A stretch of 41,685 nt of DNA from Oscillospiraceae bacterium (GTDB taxonomy: Bacteria > Bacillota > Clostridia > Oscillospirales > Acutalibacteraceae). The DNA lies in contig JAFLUL010000009.1 of the NCBI GenBank assembly GCA_022508845.1, positions 1 to 41,685 on the forward strand, written 5' to 3'. Below are positions 19,221-29,100 of this stretch, one piece after another. The notes beneath the pieces are model-generated. The model saw nothing but the letters and a program-made list of their open reading frames with translations. It was not told the DNA's origin and ran no database searches. The position numbers and the translations under genes were made by a program. The first letter of the stretch is position 1; every line of letters begins with the position of its first letter.

Positions 19221-19823
19221 TTATTTGCTCCAGAAAAGATAGCCGTCTAAAAGCAGCGCCCTTGCGGGAGCGCCGTCAACTCCGCTTATTTTAACAGGCT
19301 GAGCCAAAAGAAAATATCTTCCGGGGGAAACGTTTTTAAGCTCAAGGTTTTCAAGAATATTTACGTTTCCTCCGAGCAGAGCGGTGTGAGGTCCCTTCTG
19401 ATCGCCCGCGGAGCCAACGGACATAGCATCGGTGCCGATAAGCTCTATGCCCATATCGGCGGCTTCCTCAGCTCCCGTAACGTCAAAATAAGCCTTGCCT
19501 CCGCTTTTTATCAGCAGACGTTTAACCTGCGGAAAATTATCGTTTACAAATTTTCCGGTAATAACCGTTTCGTTTACCTCGATAACGGTACACTCCCCAA
19601 CAAAGGCGGACAGCTCCGCGCTCGCAATATCCTTTCCGCCGTTAATAAAATGCAGCGGGGCATCGGCGTGGGTGCCGGTGTGGAGGGTGGTTGAAACGGC
19701 GGCCATATTGCAGGAATTTCCGGCTGATATTGATTTATAAACCGAAAACGACGGGATGGGGTCGCCCTCATAAACGTTTTTGGTGTTTAGATCCTTTGAA
19801 ATGTCTATTATACGATAGCTCAT
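19221..19823 (-). CDS. Cyclase-family protein (arylformamidase/KynB-like fold)
   Basis: STTLHTGTHADAPLHFINGG metal-binding motif. Confidence 0.9.
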   Translation of the reverse strand: MSYRIIDISKDLNTKNVYEGDPIPSFSVYKSISAGNSCNMAAVSTTLHTGTHADAPLHFINGGKDIASAELSAFVGECTVIEVNETVITGKFVNDNFPQVKRLLIKSGGKAYFDVTGAEEAADMGIELIGTDAMSVGSAGDQKGPHTALLGGNVNILENLELKNVSPGRYFLLAQPVKISGVDGAPARALLLDGYLFWSK

Positions 19824-19824
19824 T

Positions 19825-20727
19825 TTATGAATTTACATTGACCTTGCGGTCTATAAGAATGGAGGTTACAAGGAAAACAACTGCGGCAAGAACGGCGGTA
19901 ACATAAACGTCGGTTATTGAAAACGCGCCGAAGCCGTTATCCCATGCGAGGCGGACATCGCTTTCGTACATGGTGAACGTGAAAGCGGATTCCGAAACAA
20001 CGATATATATTTTTATGAGCTTTGAAACAAGGGTTGAAATAGTTTGAATAATAAAGAAGCCCGCAAAGAAATATATTATCTTTCCGATCTTTCCGAGCTT
20101 GCTGAAAGGACGAACGCGGGAGAGCGTTACTGCAAAATATACAAGCAAAACAAAAACGCAGGCTCTGATAGCTCCCGAAACGGCATAGAGAGAGGCAAGA
20201 TTGCCAACAACCTTGAGCGACGGAGCGTTTATGCCGGCAGCTTCGCTAAGCTGCCTCACCATTTCGGTTACAAGATAATAGATATTTGAATAGTCGGCGT
20301 TATCTTCGATAATGCCCATAGAATGGCGAATGAGATAGAGCATTGAGCCGAACGCGCAAAGGCACAGGGCTGTATAGCTGAGGATCACCCAAAAGGAGCC
20401 GGAGAGCCACTTTGCAAATAGCAGCGATGAGCTTTTAACCGGGAGAGTTAAAGTGAGCATTCCCTCTTTTGAATACATATTGCGCTCAAATTCTCCGAAA
20501 ACGGAAACGAAGGTTAAAATAACTCCGATAAACGCCGCAAGACACAGCGCGGCTGAGGCCGCAACCTTTATGGCAAGTCCGAGGCCTATGCCCCTGTCGC
20601 CCCATTTTGTCCAGTCAACAAGCATAAGAATAAGCATTATAACGCCTATTATACCCATTGCAAGATAGGTGTTATAAACGGAGCTTGCGTTTGCCTTAAA
20701 AGAATTTTTAATCAACTTCCCAAGCAT
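19825..20727 (-). CDS. ABC-2 type transporter permease
   Basis: Polytopic ~300 aa; overlaps the ATPase gene by 20 bp. Confidence 0.88.
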   Translation of the reverse strand: MLGKLIKNSFKANASSVYNTYLAMGIIGVIMLILMLVDWTKWGDRGIGLGLAIKVAASAALCLAAFIGVILTFVSVFGEFERNMYSKEGMLTLTLPVKSSSLLFAKWLSGSFWVILSYTALCLCAFGSMLYLIRHSMGIIEDNADYSNIYYLVTEMVRQLSEAAGINAPSLKVVGNLASLYAVSGAIRACVFVLLVYFAVTLSRVRPFSKLGKIGKIIYFFAGFFIIQTISTLVSKLIKIYIVVSESAFTFTMYESDVRLAWDNGFGAFSITDVYVTAVLAAVVFLVTSILIDRKVNVNS

Positions 20728-21469
20728 CGCCTATTACCTCCTTGAATATCTCTTCAACGCTCTTGCCTGTTGAGCGCAGAGTTTCTATGCCTGTGTTAAC
20801 AAGAACCTTGCCCTTGCCGAGCATGAGAACGTGGTCAAAGCTGTGTTCAAGGTCGTTAACAAGGTGAGTTGAGAGCAGCAGAGTTGAATTCTCTTTATAG
20901 CTGCTCATTATTATATCCATAATAACGCTTCTCGCGGCGGGGTCAACGCCGCCTAAGGGCTCGTCCAGCAGATAGATATCGGCAGCCCTCGACATAACAA
21001 CGAGGAGCTGAAGCTTTTCCTGCATACCCTTTGACATCGTTTTAATGCGCTGGTTCAGATCAAGGCCGAATTCGGACGCAAATTCTATCGCCTTGAATTT
21101 ATTGAAATCCAAAAAGAAATCGGCAAAATAGTTTATGCAGTCAATGGTTTTGAATCTGTCCGGAAAATAGGTTGAATCCGGGAGAAGAGCCACAGCCGCC
21201 TTTGAAGCTATGCCTATGCTCTTTCCGCCAACCTTAACCATGCCGGAATAGTCGTGGATAAGACCGGCAAGAATCTTTATCAGCGTTGTTTTGCCGCAGC
21301 CGTTGGGCCCTAAAAGACCAACTATTTTTCCCTCCGGTATGTCAAATGAGATATTGTCAAGAACCTTGTGTCCGCCGTAGTCTTTAGTAAGGTTTCTAAC
21401 CTTGAACGCAAAACGGCGTTCGGACTTATCGGCGGGCGAAACACCAAACGGTGCTGTCGAATATTCCAT
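20708..21469 (-). CDS. ABC transporter ATP-binding protein
   Basis: Walker A GLLGPNGCGKTTLIK; MSKGMQEKLQLLV; IYLLDEPLGGVD. Confidence 0.97.
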   Translation of the reverse strand: MEYSTAPFGVSPADKSERRFAFKVRNLTKDYGGHKVLDNISFDIPEGKIVGLLGPNGCGKTTLIKILAGLIHDYSGMVKVGGKSIGIASKAAVALLPDSTYFPDRFKTIDCINYFADFFLDFNKFKAIEFASEFGLDLNQRIKTMSKGMQEKLQLLVVMSRAADIYLLDEPLGGVDPAARSVIMDIIMSSYKENSTLLLSTHLVNDLEHSFDHVLMLGKGKVLVNTGIETLRSTGKSVEEIFKEVIGDAWEVD

Positions 21470-21490
21470 ACGCTTTCTCCCTCTTTCGTT

Positions 21491-22813
21491 TTATTTTCTG
21501 TTGTCCTCTTTTTTATTGAACTGACTTATATTCCCGTTTGAATGAATATCTTTGAATTCCTCTTCGGAAAGAGCCAAAAAGGCTATATTCAGAGCGGTGT
21601 TGTTATAGGCTATCGAATCGTGGAACTGCCCCTCAAAATACCAGGTGTTATCAGGAAACGCGCCGAAGGAAGCGTCCAGATTTCTGTTCGGCGAGAGGAA
21701 ATTTTTATCGTTTATTTCGCTCTCCTCAAGCTCCTTGCCCGGAGCGGCCGCTCTTGCTCCGAGAGAGGCGGAGGAAATATTTATAATACCGTCGGAAGAA
21801 TATTCATCCGATGAGCCCAGCCCCTTCATAAGCGGCAGAGAGAAACAGGCGCAGATATATATGCCAACGCCTTCCTTTTGAAGGCTGAGAAGAGTGTTTC
21901 TCAGGTTTTTCTGAGCAAGGTGATAGCGGTCAGTTTCTTTTCTGAGAGCCGCGTGAGCCGTATCTCCGATATATTTATCGGCAATTTCCTCATAGTCCTC
22001 GGGGGGAAGCAGCGCCCAAACAGCTCCGCTGCCCGTTAATACGTCGTCAATAAGAACCGAGAGAGCCTTATCGGCAAGCTTACCCAATATTCCCTCCGGA
22101 AGCATAGAGAACACTGCGCCTGCGCTCTGAGCGGTTTTTTCGTTTGTTAAGGCCTTAATAAGCGACGAAGCATCGTCGGTTTTTATATTTTTATTAAAGA
22201 TATCCGTTACGGTTTTTGAGCCCTGAAGAGCGGGAACCATATAAACTATGCGGTGAATGTCCTTTGCGCCGTATTCGTCGAGATATGCTGTAAGCATTGC
22301 TCCGCCGAGGGACAGAGCGAGAATATTCACCTTATCGCTCCCTGTTTTTTCTTTAACATAGGCTATAAAATCGGCAAGCTGACCGGCAACCGAATACGGC
22401 TTTTCAAAAGAATTATACGCCATAAAGAAGATATTTTCTTCCCCTATTTTTTCGGCAAGCTCCTTAACGGGAGCCATTTTGATTATATAGCGTTTTTCAT
22501 CGTCCGAACACTCGGAAAGAGGATAATTGTATGTAACGGCTCTGAGATTTTGCCTCATGGAGCCGTCGGAGGAGGTTGCTACGCCCGAAATTACGTCCTT
22601 AACAAGCCCCGCAGCAGCGTCGGTAAAGCCCATATCGCGCCGAAAGAGCATCATCTTCATAAAGGGTCCTTTAAGCTTATCCATAAGAGCATCCGACTTA
22701 ACGCTCAGAGGCCATGCCCTTTTAACAAAGTTGCCCTGATCGTCTATCTGCTCAACCCTTGACTGCCCTATTCCCGGAACGATAACAACGGGAAAATACT
22801 TATTTTCAGACAT
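21491..22813 (-). CDS. Alpha/beta hydrolase (LCAT/lipase-like)
   Basis: VVIVPGIGQS oxyanion segment; nucleophile elbow ILALSLGGAML; start moved to MSENKY by SD spacing. Confidence 0.8.
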   Translation of the reverse strand: MSENKYFPVVIVPGIGQSRVEQIDDQGNFVKRAWPLSVKSDALMDKLKGPFMKMMLFRRDMGFTDAAAGLVKDVISGVATSSDGSMRQNLRAVTYNYPLSECSDDEKRYIIKMAPVKELAEKIGEENIFFMAYNSFEKPYSVAGQLADFIAYVKEKTGSDKVNILALSLGGAMLTAYLDEYGAKDIHRIVYMVPALQGSKTVTDIFNKNIKTDDASSLIKALTNEKTAQSAGAVFSMLPEGILGKLADKALSVLIDDVLTGSGAVWALLPPEDYEEIADKYIGDTAHAALRKETDRYHLAQKNLRNTLLSLQKEGVGIYICACFSLPLMKGLGSSDEYSSDGIINISSASLGARAAAPGKELEESEINDKNFLSPNRNLDASFGAFPDNTWYFEGQFHDSIAYNNTALNIAFLALSEEEFKDIHSNGNISQFNKKEDNRK

Positions 22814-22958
22814 AAACCATACCACTCCATACTAATTTAATCTATCATATCACGAGGAAAAGGAAAAAACAAGACATTTGGGCTAAATTATCCTCAAATA
22901 TTCACAAATTTAATTCGCAATACGGTCGCTTACGCTCCGCCGGGATCGGAGATGGGAG

Positions 22959-22976
22959 AATTATAAACTTATAATT
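22959..22976. repeat. Perfect palindrome AATTATAA-AC-TTATAATT
   Basis: 8-bp arms with 2-bp centre, intergenic. Confidence 0.8.
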
Positions 22977-23063
22977 TGATAATATAATTCACATTGATAT
23001 TTCCGTTAAATTATGAAAATATAAATTTTCAATATAATCTAAAAACGCTTGCAGTTTTCCTAT

Positions 23064-23085
23064 CCCTATCCCCCATCCCCATCCC
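23064..23085 (-). other. Putative G-quadruplex motif downstream of the glucan-synthase gene
   Basis: Minus strand GGGATGGGGATGGGGGATAGGG: four G-tracts of 3 or more with 2-3 nt loops. Confidence 0.6.
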
Positions 23086-23100
23086 GCGGGCATCAGCGAA

Positions 23101-26100
23101 CTATGATTCAAACAGCTCTCTCCAAAGCCAGCCTGCTGCGCCTGTATATAGGCTCCAGCCGCCTCTGCCCTCAAGAAAGCGGCTCATATTTATATCCGCA
23201 GTTAAAGCATAAGGCTCGTTTAGAAACTCCTCAGGGCGGTTATTCGGAAGAATAGCGGAAAGGAGCTTATTATATTCTTCCGTAAGCCCCTCTTTTTTCA
23301 GAGCGGATAAAAACCATACGGCGGCGTGGGTATACTGTCCGGCGTTTTCGCGAACGCCCTCGGGATAGTCGTTTACATATCCGGCACGGCTCGTTTTTTC
23401 ATTAAACGGAGGATAAAACAGCCTCAAAGCTCCGTGTTTTTCGCTGAAGAGAGAATAAAACGCCGTTTTCAAAGCCTTAACCCTCTCCTTTTTTTCGCCT
23501 ATTCCGGCAAAAACTGCGAAAGCCTGAGGGAGAATATCAATTTTGCAGGCATCGCTTCCAAGTCCGCCGAGAACGCTGCCGTCGTCATAAAATCCTCTCA
23601 CAAAATATTCTCCGTTATATGCGTATTCGCGGATATTTTGTCTCATTCCAAAGGCTGTGTCTTTGAGCATCTTCTCCGTTTCCCTGTCGCCGCAGAGCCT
23701 TGATATTTCGGAAAATTCCTCACACACAACGGCTATAAACATTCCGAGCCATACGCTCTCCCCCTTTCCTCTTATGCCGACCTCGTTAAAGGAATCGTTC
23801 CAATCGCCGCCCATAATGAGCGGAAGGGAATGAGCGCCGAAAACAAGAGGTTTTTTTATAGCCCTTATGCAGTGCTCATAAAGGCTGAAGCGCGCGCCTG
23901 AGCCGGAATAATCCCCATAACGTTCGCGCTCGCCCGGGGAAAGAGGCGGCGCCTCGATAAAGGCTATCTGCTTAAAAAGAATATCAGTGCTGCCGGTTAG
24001 TTTAACGTATCTCGCCGCGGCAAGCGGAAGCCAGAGCATATCGTCGCTATAATGAGTGCGAACGCCCTTGAAACGGACATAAGGCTTAGTTACCTGATGG
24101 AACCAGTGAAGCACATCGCCCTCGCTGAACTGAGCCGAGGCGCAGCGGAGGATCTGAACCATAGCCCGCTTCGGATACACAGAGCAGATATTCATAGCGT
24201 CCTGAAGCTGATCTCTGAAGCCGAACGCGCCGGAGCACTGATAAAAGCCCGTTCTTGCAAGAATTCGGGTATCGTAAACCTGATGAAGAAGCAGGGAGGA
24301 GGCAAATTCATCAAGCTTTTTATTTCCCGAAGAGAGAATTCTTCGCTTCGGAGTGTCCTCATTAAAGGGAAGGGCCGAAAGAGCCGTCAGAGCCTCTTTT
24401 CTTGCGGCAAAGAGCATATAAAAACAGATTTCTCCCTGATTATCGGACGATGAAACCGATATTTCTCCTATGCCGTCCTTAAAGGAAGTCTCTCCCCCGT
24501 CAGCATAAACGCACATAAAGCCTCCATATTCGGCGTTTGAGGGATTTTCAAAAATAAGTCTGCCGTTTTCGGCTTCGGGATGAATATACCGGGCTTTTTT
24601 ATCGGTATCGCAAAGGCAGGGTTTTACTCTGAAAATAAATTTTATCTGTCCGCTGTTTTCGGAAAAGCTCACCCTGATTCTCTTTTTCATCGCCTTTTTA
24701 TCGACCTGAACCTGAGTTTTAACCGCAATTTTTCCCGCTTTTGCGCCGAAAACCGCAGAGGAATCGAGAAAATATACGGAAGAACCGTCAATGCAGTTAT
24801 AAAGCTTATTATCCGCCCGAAGGAAAAGCTCTTCTCCGGTAAAGCGCACAGCGGGATCGTTATTCCACGGAGTAAGCTTATTCTGGCGGGAATTCAATGC
24901 CCAGGTATATCCGAGGCTGTTAAAGGATAAAAGAGTTCCGAAAACAGGATTTGAAAGAGTATGGCACCAGGGTCTCTTCGGGCGCGAACCGATAAAATAT
25001 CCCCCGGGGACAAAGGTGTTTTCTCCCTCAAAAAGCTTTTCGCAGGAAACTGCGTCTTTTATTTCCGGTCTTTCATAAACAGGCTCCTCTTCACAGGGGA
25101 AGGTAAGCCCCGGAGAGGCATAAAGGGCGGCGAGAAACTCCTTTGAACAGGCGTCGGCGGACAAAACCTTTATCCCTCCGTTTTTATAGAGCTCATCCGT
25201 CAGGCCCTCGTCCGAAACAAGCTTTTTTATCCGCGAACTGAAGCCGCCGGAATAGTCCTCGGGTTTTTCGGTTATAAAAACGATATCAGTTCTTACGCAG
25301 CAAAAACCGAGAGTTTTATAAAGCCTCAAAAACGACGTTATAAAGTTGTCGGTAAGTCCGTCCGCCTGAACTCTTATGATCGGAATATCCCCTGAAATTC
25401 CCTTTTGCCAGAGAGAGCTCAACGAAACCCGGTTTTCTGCCGAAACGCGCATCGGTCCCGAGTCGAGATATCCGAAAAATACGCTCTTTAAAAAGCGCTC
25501 TCCCCAAACGCTCTCAGAGCCGCCGAGAACGTCCTTTACCGCTCTTCTTATATCGGGAAGGCGGTTTTTTCTTATGAGAGCGAGCTTTTCGAGAGCCTGC
25601 TGTCTGTTTGAAGCCGGGCAGAAAACGAGGATTTTTTCTTTTTTTGCTCCGGGAGCAACCGACACTTCGGTTTTTATGCCCACAGCCGGAAACGAAAATG
25701 CAGTGCGATTTTGGAAGGGGCTTTCAAACCCGCTGAAAGGAGACGGAATATCATTTCCGCAGCCGAGAAGCTTTTCCCGGTCACATTCAAACGAAAAGGG
25801 AGTGTGGTCGCTGAAGCCCACGGCAAGATAAGCAACAGATTTTCCCCTCTCAATACGCCTTATTACCAAAGCGCAAATATTTTTGTCATATTCAATTCTT
25901 ATGCCCATATCGGAAAATGCGGGGTGCTCGGACTCATAAAACAGCCGCTCCAAAGACGGCTCAAAATAATACATAAGCTCTGCGCTCTTTTGCTTTTTTG
26001 AGTTATTTTTCAGCTTAACGGGGGCAAAGAGCGAGGAATAATTGCTGATAACCGCCTTTCCGCTCTCTATAACGAGACCTCCTGCCTGAGTTTTGCCGAG

Positions 26101-29100
26101 AACGCATGAGCCGAAGGCGGGGGCTTCGCCGTTTCCGGTTTCATATAAAGCTTCGGCTGTTTTAACGGCGGTAATAAGCCCGGGGGCATGGCGGGAAAAC
26201 TTAAATACGGTTCTCTCACCGAACAGAAAATAATTTTTGCATCCGGGAGCGCATATAAGGCTTACCTCTCCGTTTGAAAAAACGGGAGTGTCCGTTTCGC
26301 TCTTTTCCGCGCTTTTTTCGTTTCTTACGTTTGGCATACGCTTTTTGTTCTGGGGTCTTATTTTTTCCCTTGAAACCGGAGCGTCAGCCGGAATTTTTTC
26401 CATAAGCAGGCTCAGCGCGGAATTTATATCCGGATCACCGGTGAAGCGCTTAACAAAAATGTCGTCGCGAACGGCGTTTACGGCGGCTATCATGCTCATA
26501 CCTATATGATGAGCCATATAACTTCTTACTATCATATAGTCCTCTTTCATGGCTCTTTTTGAAAAGTCAGCCGCCTCATAAAAACCGCAGGCGCCGTATG
26601 CGCCGAGAGATGAAAACCTGCGAAGATTTTTCATGGCATCCTTAAAGCCGATCGGAAAGGCCAAAAACGATGAATAGGGCGAGAAAACGCTTTCATCGTC
26701 GGGACGGCGTTTAATGGCAAGAGTTTTAAGGCCGTGAGCCTTGTAGCAATAGCTTAAAGAGTCGTCAAAGGCATAAAATCCGCTCTCCGAAATTCCCCAC
26801 GGACGGTTTTTATTTTTCACCCTGTTTTTTTGCTCATAGAACGCGCTTTTCAGTCCCTCAAACTGATAAGTGTTTTTATAAACGGGCATAAACAGCGCGG
26901 GCATAAAGTATTCAAACATCGTTCCGCTATACGAAGCGGCGGCAGTGCGGTTGCGGTTTTTTAAAAACGGACGGGAAAGTTCTCCCCAATGAGACGCAGG
27001 GATAAGCCTTTTTGCGCAGGAATAAAACGATGTCATTCGCGCTTCGCTCATATAGTAGTCATAGCAGGAATCCGAAAATTTTCCGCTGCGGACGTCCATA
27101 CCGATGCTGAAGAGCTTTCGTTTTTTGTCGTAAAGCGTTTCAATGCGCGCGTTCTTTATTTCATTTTCTATTTTTTCTATAAGCTTATTAAAATCCAAGC
27201 CGAGAGGAACATATTCCTTCAGTCCCTCTTTAAGAGCGGTTAAACAAACAAGATAATTCCCATCGTCCACGCTCGAAACAAAGGGAGGATACAGCGGCTC
27301 CAATGTTAGGGTGTTATACCAGTTATATAAAAGCCCGTTATATCTTTTAAGCGAGAAAACCGAGCTTAGGCTCTTTGAAAGACGCTCATACAGCTCCTTC
27401 GGAGAAATGAGCGACATATCGGCGGCGGCCAGAACGCAAACAAGATACAGCCCTATATTTGTTGGAGAAATGCGGTGGGCTGTTTTTTTAACCGGGGTCT
27501 CCTGAATATTGTCGGGCGGGAGAAAATTATCCTCCTCCCCGGCGTTTTCCGAAAAAAACCGCCACATAGCCGAAATATATTCCAGAAGAGAATCATAGTC
27601 CTTTTCGGAAACGGACTGTTTTTCTCTTTCCTCCCGCTTAATCCCGTCGGACAGAGAAAACGAAAAAAAGAAAAGAATTATAAGCGAAAGGCTTATCTGA
27701 GCCGCACCGCCCGATAAGAGGAAAAAAGCAAACAGAAGAGGAAAAACAACCTGGCAAAAAACGCGGATATTTCCTTTCTTTTCTCCGTCGGCGGCGGTTG
27801 TCCAAGCCAGAGTTTTTTTGCGGCTGAAAAGAGTTCGGTATAACGCTCTTAAAATAGCATCCGCGCTGATAAAGGCCTCAAAAGGAAGAAGCCCCAATTC
27901 AACAGCCGCTCTGAAAACGGACTTGAGCCCCCCTGAAATACAGGCGGAAAAATAAATTCTTGTAAAGCCCACAGCTCCGTCGGAAATAAATATGTGCGCC
28001 GCCGAAAACAGGGCCGGCGAAATCCTCCCGAGAACTCCGGCAAAAAAGAAAATGAGCGAAAAAGGAGAAGGCAAAAAGAGCGATAAAAAAATGCTAATAA
28101 GGCAGATAACGGGGGAAATACTTCTGCGGAAATTATCCGCAAGCTGATATTTTGAAAGCTTCGGCAGACGTTTTCCTCCAACTCCCTTTTTCAGCGGGCG
28201 GAACAGATAAACAAGATTCTGAACGTCGCCCCTTATCCACCGCTCCGCTCTTTTATAGTAAGACGACGGCGAGGAGGGAAAATTTTCAGTTACGGCGCAG
28301 TGCGAAACGAACGCGGTTTTAAGAAGCGATCCTTCAAGGATATCGTGGCTGAGCACCCGCCCGTTTTCAAATTCGCCCGCGAGAAGGGAAAAATAAACGT
28401 CAACGTCAATAAGCCCCTTTCCCGAAAACAGGGAGGAGGAAAACATATCCATATACCCGCCCGACACTCTCGGAGAATAAGCAGATATTCCGCCGGAGGT
28501 CATTATTCTTGAAAAAAGAGACGAGGAAGCGGAAAAAACGCTCACCTCCGCCCTCGGAGAAAAGCAGCCGTAGCCTGAAACGACCTTATTTTCCGATTCG
28601 TTCAAAACGGCTCGGTTGAGCGGGTGATGGGCGGCGCACAGCAGCTTTTTAAGCTCCTCAAAGGGCAGAGAGGTATCGGCATCAAGGGCAAGAATATATT
28701 TAACCGAGCCGATATTTTTTGTGTCTCCGAAAAAAACGTCAAAGCCGCCGGAGCCTTCCTTTATGAGCCTGACAAGAGTTTCAACAGCTCCCCTTTTTCT
28801 TTCAAAGCCCGTATATTCGTTTTCGGTCGGAGAAAAAACCCTCGGTCTTACAGCCATAATAAATCCGCCCGAGCTTATTTCATTCAACCTCTCAATTTCA
28901 CGCTTCATAGCGTCAATATCAGAGCTGTCGGACGGCAAAACGGGAGAATCTGCGTTTTTAAGGTCAAAAAGCGCGAGCACTCTCGCAGGACTACCGGTGT
29001 GCGACGCCTTTAGCTCCCTCATATGCTCGGCAAAATCCGCCGCTTTTTCGGCGGGAGGAAGAAGAGAGGATACCGTTATAAGAGTTTCAGGCAGGGAAAT

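Noticed and set aside
22989-23174. 61-aa minus-strand ORF over the end of the glucan-synthase gene
   Set aside because: Overlaps the synthase C-terminus in another frame; reads through the G-tract repeat; spurious.
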